DNA of 64,000 nucleotides, from positions 732,597 to 796,596 of the forward strand of contig NW_006763142.1 in the NCBI RefSeq assembly GCF_000264905.1, in the 5' to 3' direction. The DNA comes from Stereum hirsutum FP-91666 SS1. Its lineage: Eukaryota > Basidiomycota > Agaricomycetes > Russulales > Stereaceae. The notes below the pieces were generated by a model that was not told the DNA's origin, searched no databases, and saw only the letters and a program-made list of their open reading frames with translations. The translations under genes were made by a program, and so were the position numbers. Below are positions 1 to 11,844 of this stretch, one piece after another (position 1 is the stretch's first letter; every line of letters begins with the position of its first letter).

Positions 1-2040
1 ACTCGCGTTCACACTAACTTCAAAATCACCATCGATCCTGCGATACATCCATGCACTATTGTCTCTTTCCATCCTATTCCTCACATATCGCTCATACCAT
101 CTATACTGGCTTCACAAAGTCGGCAATGGGGCTTGGGCTCCCGCTTGGCCTACAGCACGAACGTGGCTTGTTCTCAGTATGGCCGCACTCCCAACTTGGT
201 CTGCATTGATGATATGCATAATGCTTGCTTCATTCGTATGCCATCGGTATTCTCGAGAGGTCGTGAAAAAGACGGAGAGGGTCTATCCATGGCTGGAGAG
301 CGCATCGAGTAGAGGAGAGTACGAGGTCGTGTTGGATATGGATCCGGAATCACCTGCTAGGGTGGCGTTCCCTCAGCAGTCTCTGCCGCAGCACCGAGGC
401 TTGGCATTGGGCGTGACGGTGGGGCGGTTGGGGTTAGGCGAGATAAGGTGGAAGGTTTGGATGGGCGTGTATGTGGCGATCATGATTGGGGGGTTGTATG
501 TGGCGGAGACATACGAGCAGCGGTCGGATAACAGATTCAAGAAGGATATCGAGGCGGCTGTGGCAAGGCCCAGAGCGGAAGGCTATGGGACTGGAGGTAT
601 ACATCCCCGTTTTTCTCTCTTTCCGTTATCCAAGAGCTCATGACCCTATGATTAAGAAGAGAAGGTACTCATCGCAGCCATGTTTTACAATAACGAACGT
701 GTCGTCCCATTCTGGACCCAGGAAATCACCAAGGTCATCCGGTACCTGGGGACGGTGCGTTCTTTCCACTGCCTTCCTCATTGGGACACCGCAACCGTAG
801 ACTAAAACATCATCAAAATTCAGGACAACGTCTACATCTCCATCGTCGAGTCCAACTCCGATGATTCCACGCCCTCCCTGCTCCGCGCGTTTGACTCACA
901 ACTATCCACAATGAACGTCTCCCGCCGGATCCTTACCAACGACACGTCCATCGCCCGTCCTAAATCCATGTCTACCTCTCTGCCTCGGATCGAGTTCCTC
1001 TCCGCCGTTCGAAATCGCGTTATGGAGCCACTCATCAATCAGCCCGATTTTGACCGCGTGGTGTTCAGCAATGATGTGTTCGTAACAGCGGAGGGCGTCG
1101 TCGAATTGTTGAATACCCGGGATGGGAACTACGACATGGCGTGTGGTACCGATCTGGCCTATTGGGGGTACGCATTTTCCACTTCCTTCTGCCCCCTCTC
1201 CATTCTACACCCTGATATCTTGACTCGACGGACTAACGTATTGTCCGTTTCGCGCCGGTTCTATATCAGCCTACACGACGCCTGGGTGACCCGTGATCGT
1301 CTCGGCCATCTTGTCTCCTCTCAATGGCCATACCTCCTCGAGGATACCGGCATGAATGCCATCATGAAAGACGAACCTGCACCGGTCTTCACCTGCTGGA
1401 ACGGTATCGTCTCTTTCCGTCCCGATCCTTTCCTCCCTCCATCCTCGCGCAAGTCGGGCGCCCTGTCGACGGTGCCAGCAAATTTTGAGGTTCCGGAGAG
1501 TCATCCGTGGGTACAGGAAGGAAGAGTGAAGAAGGGAATGGCACCGGTTGAGATGCCGGAGCTGAGGTTTAGGGCGAGTGGACGGAGGGAGTGTTTTGGG
1601 AGTGAGAGTTTCAATCTACCGTATGATCTAAGGAGGGTTTACGATATGCAGTGCGTATCCTTTTTTATCTTGCTTCTCCCCCTCGTCTTTGCTGTGGTGC
1701 TTGGCTGACTGTCTTAATTCTTTTTTACCGATGCACAGAGAGATATACATGAACCCTCGTGTGATCACATCGTACGAATGGTCCTACTTTGTCTGGTACA
1801 AATACATCACTAGGCATTGGCTCGTTAAGTGGTGGATCGAAAAGGTGGAGATGGGGGACGGAATGCATCGAGCGAAAATGATCGTTGGTGAGGCGGACAG
1901 GGTGTGGACTTGGGATGGTGGAGAATGTCAACCAGTTGAGTGGCCTTTTCTCTTCGCTATAATATGCGGTGCTAGATGTGTATACACGATGATTTACTGA
2001 CAGAGTTTATTCGCTGACATAGGGACTGGACTGGTCGTGA
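1..2040 (+). CDS. GT69 family alpha-1,3-mannosyltransferase (CAP59/CMT1-like), 5' partial
   Basis: Likely transfers mannose from GDP-mannose in the Golgi; CAP59/CMT1 relatives act in capsule or cell-wall glycan synthesis (family knowledge). The frame is open to the left edge, so the true start lies outside. Exons: 2-596, 657-754, 824-1167, 1270-1650, 1739-1934 and a short last exon at 2023-2040; phases agree at every junction. Two hydrophobic stretches near the N-terminus (PTWSALMICIMLASFVC and VWMGVYVAIMIGGLYVA) suggest membrane anchoring. Family landmarks visible: KVLIAAMFYNNE, NVYISIVESNSDDST, the acidic VVFSNDVFVTAE motif, CGTDLAYWG and FTCWNGIVSF. The intron at 1168-1269 is a multiple of three and reads through without a stop, so a naive model would keep it. 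The last splice is uncertain: an acceptor at 2003 would instead give an end at 2096. Confidence 0.85.
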
Positions 2041-2096
2041 ACTATAATCTGTGCGGCGGCGTACCGACATGCTTGTGTGGCACCACCGACTCCTAG

Positions 2097-2870
2097 CCAT
2101 GGGCGAAATATTGCGCGGTGGCTTTCTGATGTGCCAATAACCCTTCCCAATATTTCCCAGTGTGGAACTGGAACCTCCGAGTCTGCAACACTCTTGGTAT
2201 CAGATCACGATTCGTACCTCTACCGCCTTCTGAGTCGCTACCGCTCTCAACGCTCTCATTTTCCCGGTCCTCTTCTTGACCACATATACTATACTTACAC
2301 CCACCCCATATCCACCTATTCTCCCTTCCTCTCACGGGCATTACACACGATTACTACAGCCTCACATTATTACCGCCAAGCATCTCATCCCAATCTCATC
2401 CACATTCTACGACACTGCTCTCGATTCTATTTCTACCAAGTGATGTATGACATGCTGGCATCTCAGTTTGCGCCTGTAACTTATTACTCAACCACACGTG
2501 GTACATATATGTGTATACCCAAGCTGCTCTCGCTACATACTTACTAGACAGAGACCTTCGTTCATCGTATAATATATGGTCCGAGCAATCGTGTAGCCCA
2601 GACACGAATGGCTCTTGTGCGACACAGAGGTCAGGTGGAAGTGCAGAATCAATAACTCTGTTGGATATGTTGAATATCGGTCTGACTCTCCATTAGATAG
2701 AGTCCTTGTGTAGGGTCGGCAATAGAACCTTCAAGTTTGGTGAGTGGCGTCGGGGTGCCACACAAAGACTCGCGTGCCACGTTTCAAGCACTGCGCGGCG
2801 CCGCTCCTCCAACCACCTTTAACTTTACACGTCCAAAACGCCAGCACCCCCCTCACCTCCGCATACCCAA
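2097..2870. other. Intergenic region between GT69 gene and YIF1
   Basis: No supportable gene. Open frames here are short, without splice-consistent extension or family motifs. It should hold the 3' end of the GT69 transcript and the YIF1 promoter; an AT-rich TATA-like stretch lies near 2568-2578. Confidence 0.6.
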
Positions 2871-4268
2871 ATGGCGAACTACTATTCTCGTTCACCCCCA
2901 CCACTCCAACACCCGGTACCTACTCATCCAGCCTTCATCCCAGAACCACCAGCCACGCCCGTTTCCCCACAGGGATACCAGCGTTACACGTCTTCCCCGC
3001 CTGCAGCTGGCTCTCATTCGCAGGCTAATATAAATCATCCTTCGGCAGTTGGAATGGCGGCTGCCGCTGCTGCTTCTGGATATCCACAATTTCAACCGCA
3101 GGTGCAGGGGACGATGCACCCGGGGGCACAACCCGCGCCTGGACATGGTGTGCCGGACTTCTCGTCCTGGGGGATTGATGGCGCGACGGCGCAGTTGGGG
3201 ATGCAGTTAGGACAGAATGCAGTGAATGTGGGCCAGCAGTACATGCAGAAAAATGTGCGTTTTGGTTTCTTATTCTTTGTACTTTCGCGTGTTATGAGTG
3301 CTGCAGGGGTGTTGAACCGAACGCTTGGTACAGCTCGGCGGGATATTGCCCACAACACAACTGAAATATCAATTCAACGTCTCCAACTCGTATGTCATCC
3401 GTAAACTCCGACTGCTCCTCTTCCCGTGGCGACATCGTCCTTGGAATCGAAAACTACGTCGGTCAGAACAAGGTCTTTCCGAGTTTCAGCCACCACGAGA
3501 TGATATAAATTCGCCAGACCTCTACATTCCTAGTACGTTTGTTTCCCTTCTTTTTGCACATATAATGCGCTTAGACCACCGGACTGACTATATTTACTCG
3601 GTGTGTATAGCAATGGCTTTCGTCACATATATTCTTCTCGCCGCTCTTCACTCCGGCCTGCAGTCCCGCTTCGACCCTGAAATCCTCGGAATCACAGCGT
3701 CCACTGCACTTCTCATCATGTTGCTCGACTTTTGCGTCCTGAAGGGCGGTTGTTATCTGCTTGGAATACAGAACACTGCGCCGGTGGTCGACGCAGTCGC
3801 ATATGGTGGCTACAAGTTCGTTGGGTATGTATCGCTTCCTATATATCCGACCATTATGCCCGTGTATCACCCATCGTTATACTGGGTTCGCTAATAATAC
3901 TTTCTATAGTGTGATCTTGACCATAATCATCGGCCTACTAAACCCAGGCCGGACAATTTGGAGCGTGACATTCCTCTACGCCTTCTTAGCAAACGCTTTC
4001 TTCCTCGTACGTCTCCCAACCTGCCTCAATATTCAAGTTATATATTCACCATTCACGTTACTTGTATTCCTGGTCGGTTATCCTGGTCGCCCACCCCGCA
4101 CTCATGACCAAACAGCTCCGCTCACTCCGTTCCGTCGTCCTCCCAGACGCATCAGCCCCACCAGCCGTCGGCACCGTCTCACACGCCCAACGTTCCCGCA
4201 GAATCACTTTCCTCTTCATCGTCGCCGTCACGCAGATATTTTATATGGGACTTTTGGTCCGAGTGTAA
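2871..4268 (+). CDS. YIF1: YIF1-like protein transport protein of the Yip1/Yif1 complex
   Basis: Multi-pass ER/Golgi membrane protein that partners YIP1 and Ypt/Rab GTPases in COPII vesicle budding and ER-Golgi traffic (family knowledge). Exons 2871-3254, 3334-3532, 3611-3824, 3910-4006 and 4116-4268 give 348 aa. The N-terminal ~110 residues are Pro/Gln/Ala-rich and cytosolic, as is usual in the family. The YIF1 core follows: LKYQFNVSNSYVIRKL, FPWRHRPWNRKLRRSE, then PPRDDINSPDLYIP leading into MAFVTYILLAALHSGLQ. At least four further hydrophobic segments reach the C-terminus (ITASTALLIMLLDF, GVILTIIIGLLNPG, FLYAFLANAFFLL, ITFLFIVAVTQIFYMGLLV). Length and order match the family. The second exon begins LGGILPTTQ directly after MQKN, which fixes the first intron's acceptor at 3333. 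Confidence 0.95.
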
Positions 4269-4656
4269 CCGACTAGTATAGCTATTTCTCCCGCCTCGGT
4301 ACTTTTGAAATACACTACTCTACAAGCTGTTGGCGCGTTGAACGCTTTATATATAGGAGCGGGAGAGGATGGGCTGGCGGCATTAGTCCAAGGAGTATGA
4401 AGGGGTGGATAAAGGGGGCAGAGGGTGTAGGAGATGGACGGATGTCAATAGCCTCATTCTTTCCTGTAAATCTATGGGAGGAGTCGTTGCCCCCGAACGG
4501 TGAGGGTGTCCTCATTTAGAGGGCAAAGCAACTTCTCGTGAGAATGCTGTGTTAACGAGATGTTGTACCAGAAGGAGCCGAAGTACATTATTGCAGAAGG
4601 ACTGTGACTGTAAAATAAAGTCAAAAGAAATAAGAAAAATATTTAGTTCGAATCTG

Positions 4657-4661
4657 AAAAA
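4657..4661 (-). terminator. RNA polymerase III oligo-T terminator of tRNA-Asp
   Basis: A run of five T on the minus strand starts 1-2 nt after the tRNA 3' end, the usual Pol III stop signal. Confidence 0.7.
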
Positions 4662-4662
4662 T

Positions 4663-4735
4663 CTCCCTGGCGGGGAGTCGAACCCCGCTCTCGCGCGTGA
4701 CAGGCGCGTGTACTAATCCGATATACTACCAGGGA
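4663..4735 (-). tRNA. tRNA-Asp (anticodon GUC)
   Basis: 73 nt, no intron. Read on the minus strand, a 7-bp acceptor stem TCCCTGG pairs with CCAGGGA, followed by discriminator G. The anticodon loop CTGTCAC carries anticodon GTC. The T arm contains GGTTCGACTCC, the internal B box. Isolated between YIF1 and an F-box gene. Confidence 0.96.
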
Positions 4736-4736
4736 C

Positions 4737-5299
4737 ATATGTGGAAGACCTTCCAGCATTATATGTATGCAGTGTCATGAGGAACGCCACCCACCGTCCC
4801 AAGACTCAAAAGTGATCTCGTGGCCTGGGCGCCTATCGACCGACCTTCCTTTCCCGCTCCTCTTGACAGCCACCAGATACTTACTTACCAAAGTGCGCAT
4901 TAGCCGGTAAATCCTCCAGAACTCATGCGTTCGGGATATGCTTACCAAGTTATTCCACATTATCCGTGTCGATTCTTCTTAGTCGACCTTTGTGCAAGGT
5001 CTATCGATCTCGATCAGTGATTGCTTCCTCATTCTTCAATCGCCTCTTGTACATGCTATCTAATTGTTCGTAGGTCGATCACAAAGTCCCTTTTCGCGTT
5101 TTTCAGTAAGTAGCTAATCTGGTTTCTATTTGATCCCCCACTAATCCCTAGTTCCTTAAGTATCACGCTCTGACCGACGCTATAACACCCGAGTCTGCAA
5201 CAACTGAACACATCATTCACAACGTTGGTTTACCTTGATTGACCTCCGATTGACCGTATTACTCACCTCACGATTTTAGCTCCATCGCGCTATTGATTG
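4737..5299. other. Intergenic region upstream of the first F-box gene
   Basis: No gene seen. It holds the upstream side of the tRNA and the presumed promoter and 5' UTR of the gene at 5300. Confidence 0.6.
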
Positions 5300-6661
5300 A
5301 TGTCAGTCGACCGGCTTCCCCATGAAGTTTGGGCAGACATATTCACCAAACACATGCATGACCGAGACGGACCGGGAGAACTCTACGACCCCAAACATGC
5401 TCCAGTCCTATTCACCCTCGTCTGTCGAAAATGGCGTGACACAGCGTTATCGACTGCAAAACTGTGGACGAACCTTTGGCTCCCACGACCTCCGAGAGAG
5501 CTTGGGGCCCTTCAATTGTATATCAACGCGGTGAAGGGTTGGTTGAAATGCTCTCAGACGTTGCCGATACATATTCAAGTTCGCAATCTAGAGGTCATCT
5601 CGACGTCTTCCTCGCAGTCGTATAGTTCCGCGCTCCTGGAGCACGCGTATCGTTGGGAGAGCGTTTACATATATTTTGGCGATCAGGATCCCAGCCTCAG
5701 CGTCTTTGATGGCATAGGCGAGACCTCCTTCCCAATACTCAAGTCGTTCGAGATACGTGACAGCTATGGCCCAGTCTCCCATAGCCTGACGCGGGCACTC
5801 AAGGCTGCCCCTAACCTTCATACCGTCAGCATCGGACATGCAATTCTAGACGATTCATGGACTCTTCCGTGGTCGAACTTGTCCTCCATTGTGCTGTCGA
5901 TACAGGCTGGCTCGGAGCAGGTCGAGCAAAGGCTTGACATGGAATTTTTCGTTTTCGCCATGTCCACCTGCACCCGCCTGCGCTCGTTGCGCCTCAGCTT
6001 CGGCTTCGGATATTGGGTCGTCGGCGAGCGGGACATCATACTCGCATCCAAATCGGCCACTGTACCTTCATTGGAGAGCCTGGTCCTGGAGATGGACCTC
6101 ACCAGCATCACTCCCCTATTCGCGAAAGCTCTCATCCTCCCGAACTTGAGGTTCCTCGCCTTTCACGTCGACGATGACCTGTGGGGCTACGATTGTTGGG
6201 AGAGGTTCGTTGAATTCGTACAACACTTTTCCAGTACCCTTGAGGATCTCAGCCTATACAAAATGCCGTTAGACGAGGAGCAACTCATCGAGCTGCTCAC
6301 TAAATTCCCTCGCCTCGCCCGGCTCCGTCTCAGCGCTACGAAATATTTGACGTATTGGGACATGTTGTTCCGCTACCTTTGCTCTCAAACGTGTCCGAAC
6401 ATTCTTCTCGAAGAATTGATCATCGACCGTCCGTGGAGATCAGATACGTGCGAGTGGGGTTATAAGGCATTGGTAGAGATGGTAAAATCGAGGCGAACGG
6501 GGCAACTTGGTAGTGGGGCATCGGAGTGTTCGCAGTTATTGTCGTTACATCTGCTTAGTGAGGACGCGACGAGGATGGAACAGGGTAACCCGGAGGAATA
6601 TGCGAAGCTCATGCAATTGATTGAACAAGGGTTGAAGTTGACGACCAGTCCTGAGTCGTGA
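5300..6661 (+). CDS. F-box domain protein (tandem paralogue A)
   Basis: Probable substrate adaptor of an SCF ubiquitin ligase (family inference). Single exon, 453 aa. The start is the ATG at 5300, the equivalent of MSVNRVPPEIW in the neighbouring paralogue. The F-box occupies about residues 3-55: VDRLPHEVWADIFTKHM, then LFTLVCRKWRDTALST and LWTNLW. The rest is a leucine-rich-repeat-like fold without regular spacing (repeated patterns such as LPNLRFLAFHVDD and LEDLSLYKMPLDEEQL). It shares nearly all its length with the gene at 7215 in the same orientation, so the two arose by tandem duplication. Substrate unknown. Confidence 0.85.
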   Translation: MSVDRLPHEVWADIFTKHMHDRDGPGELYDPKHAPVLFTLVCRKWRDTALSTAKLWTNLWLPRPPRELGALQLYINAVKGWLKCSQTLPIHIQVRNLEVISTSSSQSYSSALLEHAYRWESVYIYFGDQDPSLSVFDGIGETSFPILKSFEIRDSYGPVSHSLTRALKAAPNLHTVSIGHAILDDSWTLPWSNLSSIVLSIQAGSEQVEQRLDMEFFVFAMSTCTRLRSLRLSFGFGYWVVGERDIILASKSATVPSLESLVLEMDLTSITPLFAKALILPNLRFLAFHVDDDLWGYDCWERFVEFVQHFSSTLEDLSLYKMPLDEEQLIELLTKFPRLARLRLSATKYLTYWDMLFRYLCSQTCPNILLEELIIDRPWRSDTCEWGYKALVEMVKSRRTGQLGSGASECSQLLSLHLLSEDATRMEQGNPEEYAKLMQLIEQGLKLTTSPES

Positions 6662-7214
6662 CAATGAGGTCAATTAGCATGACGAGGATATAGGAGGATG
6701 AAAGTTACTGTAGTAGCTCTTTCTGTGTAGTGCCATGTACCTCGCTCCTGTGTATAGTAAACGGTTGGCCTGGATGTGGCGTATCTGCGAACGACTGTCT
6801 CGCCATTTCAATGCCTGACTGTGGGGACTACGTAAAGCTGCATAAAGTATGATGACACGAGTCGTCACATTCACATGACTTCGTGACGGTCGCCTAGAAA
6901 CAATGCAGGCGCTTTCTTCAGCTTTTGCGGCAGTCCTTCAAACCGGTGTACCTTACAGCACTCATTGTCTGTACGTTGCCTTGTTATCCAAAGAACATGT
7001 TATGCCATGTATCTGGCGACTAATAATATTGCTCAATTCGTATAGGGCTCGCCATACTGAAATCCAAGACGCGGGCCCCTAGCTGCTCCGGTAGAGAACG
7101 CATCCGACTCTCGTAAATCATAGGCAACGTCGGTATACCTTATGCACTTCATCTTTCTGTCAAAGGTCATACCACTCATCCCCACGGATCACAGTTTCTC
7201 CCAGCTATCGATCA
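6662..7214. other. Spacer between the tandem F-box paralogues
   Basis: No gene or repeat that I can support. It contains the 3' UTR of paralogue A and the promoter of paralogue B. Confidence 0.55.
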
Positions 7215-8675
7215 ATGTCGGTCAATCGCGTCCCGCCTGAGATATGGGCACATATATTCATCAAGTATATGAAGGACTCCCGCTACTGCCGGAGCCTCGG
7301 ACCCAAACACGCTCCCATCATCTTCACGCTTGTCTGCCGAAAGTGGAGAGCCACTGCGTTGTCGACTCCACAGTTGTGGACAAACCTGTGGCTTCCACAA
7401 CCTCCAAAACAGTGGGCGCCCTTGCGACTATACATCATCGCGGTGAAGGGCTGGCTGAGATGCTCTCACCCACTCCCCATACATCTTCACGTTCGTGTTC
7501 TGAAGTGTATGCCGCCTACGTTCCTCAGATCCCTTGTCTCGGCGCTCCTCGAGCATGCACGACGATGGGAAAGCGTCGTGATCTTTTTTGAGCGCAACAA
7601 TTCAAGTCTTACCGTTTTCGATGAAGTCGATGAAAGCTTCTTCCCACTCCTGAAGTCATTCGACATCTCTGATAGTTGCGGCCCAGTCTCCCACAACCTG
7701 ACGCACGCTCTCAAGGCAGCCCCCAACCTTCATTCTGTCGGTCTCAATCACTCCATCCTCGATGACTCCTGGAGCCTGTCGTGGTCGAACTTGACCAATC
7801 TTTGGATGTCGATTTCTACGGGCGTTGACGCAGTCGAGCAACGCCTGGACATGAACTTTTTCGTCTCCGCCATGACCGCCTGCACCTGCCTGCGTTCTCT
7901 AACACTCAGCTTCGACGTCGGACTCGCATGGGACGATGAACATACAACCATCGTGTCGACCGTCAACCAAGCCACCATACCTTCCTTAGAGGCCCTCGAC
8001 CTTCAAATGGATCCCGACGTCATCGCCATATTCGCTCCGGCTCTCATCCTCCCTAACTTAAATGCACTCACCTTACACACGGGGGGAGAGCCATGGAATA
8101 TAGACGCCTGGGATGTCTTCACCGATTTCGTGCTGCATTTCCACAGCTCTCTTCGACACCTTGGCCTCAATGACGCCCAGGTTGAGACGGATCAACTCGC
8201 CGACCTCCTCATATTATTGCCACGCTTGGTCCAGCTCGAGCTCAGGAATATCAGCCGCCTAGCTCATTGGGATGTACTCTTCATGTACCTCTGGCAAGAG
8301 CCGATGAACCTGAACCGGCGTCTCGAGGGACTGCTCCTTGTGCGTCCACAGCGCCTGGGAGAGCTCAAAAGTTTTCACGAAGGACCGCATTCGTGGGGAT
8401 ATGAGAAGCTGTTGGAGATGCTGAAGAAGAGACGATCGTGGCCCGAAGGTGGTAGTGGTTCTGGGGGAGCCGATGACAATGGACCAGGGGATCACGGCTG
8501 CTCGCAGTTGAAGTCTCTTTACATGTTGCGCGACGATTTAGAGAGAATGAACAAGGAGAGCCCGCAGGATTATGCGGGGCTTATGCAATTGGTCGATCAA
8601 GGGTTAGAGTTGTCAACTGATCACGATATCGGTGCTGAGGACGAAGATGACGAAGATGCCATTGATGAAGACTAG
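7215..8675 (+). CDS. F-box domain protein (tandem paralogue B)
   Basis: Single exon, 486 aa, close paralogue of the gene at 5300. The F-box is at about residues 3-55 (VNRVPPEIWAHIFIKYM, LVCRKWRATALSTPQLWTNLW). Shared landmarks include KAAPNLHSVGLNHSILDDSW and VEQRLDMNFFVSAMTACTCL. It differs in the C-terminus, which is longer: a Gly/Ser-rich insert (GGSGSGGADD) and a strongly acidic tail (EDEDDEDAIDED), both absent from paralogue A. Likely an SCF adaptor; target unknown. Confidence 0.85.
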   Translation: MSVNRVPPEIWAHIFIKYMKDSRYCRSLGPKHAPIIFTLVCRKWRATALSTPQLWTNLWLPQPPKQWAPLRLYIIAVKGWLRCSHPLPIHLHVRVLKCMPPTFLRSLVSALLEHARRWESVVIFFERNNSSLTVFDEVDESFFPLLKSFDISDSCGPVSHNLTHALKAAPNLHSVGLNHSILDDSWSLSWSNLTNLWMSISTGVDAVEQRLDMNFFVSAMTACTCLRSLTLSFDVGLAWDDEHTTIVSTVNQATIPSLEALDLQMDPDVIAIFAPALILPNLNALTLHTGGEPWNIDAWDVFTDFVLHFHSSLRHLGLNDAQVETDQLADLLILLPRLVQLELRNISRLAHWDVLFMYLWQEPMNLNRRLEGLLLVRPQRLGELKSFHEGPHSWGYEKLLEMLKKRRSWPEGGSGSGGADDNGPGDHGCSQLKSLYMLRDDLERMNKESPQDYAGLMQLVDQGLELSTDHDIGAEDEDDEDAIDED

Positions 8676-9051
8676 TATGATGGTTCTTGTGGCGGTCAGT
8701 CTGTGCGGTCCCTCATAGGGTATGTCTGTCGAGCTTCGCAATGGATCATAGACTTTGCTGACCGTTAACTCGGATATAATGAATACACCATAGTACCGAG
8801 GAGAGCAATGTGGCCTGCGTGGCACCCTATGTTGGGCTTGTACGCAGTGATTGTGCTGGATGATATGTATGAGGCGACCTTGACTCCATACTTCAACCCT
8901 GTTGCTTTGTAAATTATATCACACGCACGACTAATCTGGGCATGATCGACGGGGTAACGCTGAAGGTCTGCCTGTTGGAAACTGGGGTCTACAGAATAAC
9001 ATAGTCGTTTCCGACATCGATCTGATCAAGCGGGACGAAGTACCGCAGAGT
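8676..9051. other. Convergent 3' spacer between F-box B and PUF6
   Basis: Nothing beyond presumed overlapping 3' untranslated regions of the two converging genes. Confidence 0.55.
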
Positions 9052-11471
9052 CTAGTTCCTCAAAGCTTTCACCTTCTCGACCAAGACATTCCACCCCTTC
9101 ACGCCCTCACCAGCGCTTGGACCTTGTTCGAGTCCCTCCACCCACCTCTTCACAGTCTCCTTCACATCCTCACTGCCCTCCAGTCGTATCCTCTCCAGCA
9201 GTTCAGCGACGACGAAAGCCCCTCCGCCCTTCGCGATCTCCAGAGTCCTCTCCTTCCCGACGATGCGCACGAAGGATTCTGCAAAGTCTTTGGCTGACCA
9301 TCGAGGGCATGGCTCGATAGATTTCGTGGTGTGAGAGAAGTGCCCGCCTTGAAGAAGGGTCTTGTAAAGCCGCGATGTGTGAGGGAGGTCGATTGGATGG
9401 GGCTTTGTTGGGTCTAACGACGGATACGATGATATAAGAGACTGAAGCAGAGATTCTGTAGCTGCTGATTTATCTGCAGAGATCCATCGAGCGCGAGTCA
9501 GCGCCACATCGCCCATGTGATGTCGAAGAAACTAATCAGCGAACCTCCATCGGCCTCGAGCATTACCTCCATAACAACCAAACTCCCTGCTGTATCCCGA
9601 CTGACGATCTTCCCATCCTTCGCCACCCATGCCAATAAATCCGCGCTAGCAGCAGCTCTGACCTCCGCGGCTCTGACGTCCGCGTCCTTCTTACTCGTCT
9701 TCGCCCTTATTGGGTCTGTTTCGGCTAGTGTTGCGATTATGGCTGGTGTGAGGGTTCGTCGCGAGCGGGGGATAATTGGGTAGAGTAATGAACGGCATCC
9801 GTGAGAACTTTGATAGAGATCAGATGCATGGAGGGTGATTGCAGGTATGAGGGTTTTGGCGAGCATTTTGGTATCGCTGGAAGAGCGAGCATGCGTCAGC
9901 TGGCCAGGTCCCGAACGACAAGAAGAGGATAACGTACTCGATCACATCGAGAGCCGTAAAAAGAGCAAGCTGCGCAGAATCGTCTTGGGCCATTTTGCGT
10001 GCATGTTCTTTCATATTTTTCACAATTTGTTTTCGGTCCTGTGAAAACGTGTCAGGATGGTCGAGTAACTTAACGATAGTAGCTTCTGAACCGACCTTGG
10101 CGGTCCCCTGAACCAAGAACTCTCGGACAGCCCGGCTTCCGTCCTTTGTGTGGACCATATCCGCCAGATTGTCCTCACAACTAATTCATATCAAAGGTTA
10201 GACTCACAGTGAAGAAGAGTATGCGCTTACCTCTCTAATATCTCATGCCTGAGCTTATCCCGTTCAGCCTCGTCCGGGATTTCGTTGATCTCCATGAGGT
10301 ACTCCAAAAGAGCACGATGCACAATGGCCCATCTCAGGGAACCCTTGTCCGGATTATTGAATCTACAAATGAACCTGTCAGCGCATATTTCAGTTAGGGA
10401 TTCAATCCAACGCACATGGTCACGAGGTTCTCTTTCAATGCCGCAAGCACTCGTTTCCGTCTCTCGAGATCCGCTCCCTCCAAGACACCCTTCAAACCCT
10501 TCCTCGATTTCTCCTTATCCTGTTCACTACCTGTGGTGATTGAGAACAGAGCGGTCTCTCGTCCATAGAAATCACGAAGGAGAATTGCGCGCTCATACGC
10601 ATTTGCATGGAGTTCAAAAGAGTCTGCGATAACCCCAGAGGCTTCACGATGAAGTAGAAGGCGGATAACGCTAGACTGGAACTCGGTGAGAATGGACAAC
10701 CGGTGTGTAGGGCATAGCTTGATGAGCTTCGTCACTAAGAACTGTTAACGATGAACAGTCAATAATATTGAGCGCATGCGACCCGATGAGATCCACGCAC
10801 CTTAGAATATTTGTTCTGCGCGAGCTCCTTGTACCTTCCCTTCAGCTCTACCGCGATCTCGTCTCTTTGCGACTGATTCCCATGCTTGACCGCTGTCTGG
10901 ACTATCCTGCTCGCATCGTGCTTGAACACGATCTCCTGGACCTTCCCTCTAATGACATTCATGAGAGCTTTGATATGCTTCTCGCGTTCCGGTTTGGGGA
11001 TTTCTTTCTGGCGGGCGAGTGCCCAGGTGCTCTTTGCTGAAGTAAGGAGTTCGGAGTGGGGTTTTTGAGCTTTTCGTTGCTCGTGGAGCACCTTCTGGGC
11101 TTTGTGAGATTCCCTCGCGGCTTTGAGAACCAAAGACAATTCATTATACATCTGAAGAAGTATAGTGTGGCAGTTGACTTACCGTTCGGATCCTTGACCT
11201 GTTTCTGTTCGGCTTCCCCTCCCAGTCCTTTGTCGACGTCCATCTCAGCATCAGCATCCTCCATGTCTACATCTCCTTCTCCCAGAACATCGTCTCCAGT
11301 ATCCGAGTCGTCTTCGGAGGCTTCGCTTTCTTCTACAGGTACGACAGGCCGTGCGCGTTTTTTAGGTGCAGGATCCGACTTGGCCGCTGCGATGTGGGCC
11401 TTTTTTGCGGCAGGACCTGCTTGAGATTGAGCTGGTCGCTTTTTGAAGTTCTTTGAGTTGGGAGCCGGCAT
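9052..11471 (-). CDS. PUF6: PUF6-like pumilio-repeat RNA-binding protein with CPL domain
   Basis: Nucleolar RNA-binding protein of the Puf6/PUM3 type, needed in yeast for 60S ribosome assembly and ASH1 mRNA repression (family knowledge). Exons on the minus strand: 11471-11183, 11120-10801, 10741-10416, 10362-10231, 10180-10096, 10038-9938, 9876-9545 and 9473-9052, giving 668 aa. The N-terminus is Lys-rich then acidic (nucleolar style). Pumilio helices follow: FKHDASRIVQTAVKHG, NKYSKFLVTKLIKLC, HREASGVIADSFELHA, MVHTKDGSRAVREFLVQG. The CPL region ends with SAKDFAESFVRIVGKERTL. The start chosen gives MPAPNSKNFKKRP; an in-frame ATG at 11537 would add 22 residues. The exon 1-2 junction uses the acceptor before AARESHKAQ because the nearer AG would leave a 31-nt intron and a stop. 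Confidence 0.93.
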
Positions 11472-11844
11472 AGGGATGAAGTGGATTATTTGAAGGAACG
11501 GTAGACGAGAAGTTGTAGGGAAAGGGAGAATGTGCAAGAGCTACAGTCTTTGCCACGGAGAAAATGCTCCAGTCAATCTTGATTGCCTTTTCGGTAAGTG
11601 TGGCACTTGTGTGGCCCAACAATTCAATGCTGGGTTCGACAGTCGACTCTACTTGAATTGCTGAAGGAAAAAAACCTGAAAAACATTGCATGGCATAATA
11701 TTCAGTATCTGTTCCCTACGGTAATATATAGGAAGGTCAAAGCCTGAGAGTGAACAAGACAAGCAGTACTAGTCCGATACAAATCGAAGTACACCTCCGG
11801 CCTCCATTCACGAAGTCCCTCTATTCCAACAAGGTATCATTCTC
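11472..11844. other. Spacer between PUF6 start and third F-box gene stop
   Basis: No gene seen. Presumed PUF6 promoter and 3' UTR of the F-box gene. A TATA-like TATATA lies near 11724-11731. Confidence 0.5.

Noticed and set aside
2077..2547. 156-aa open frame between GT69 and YIF1
   Set aside because: Composition is low-complexity (Ser/His/Tyr-rich), with no motif; it also overlaps antisense frames of similar length.
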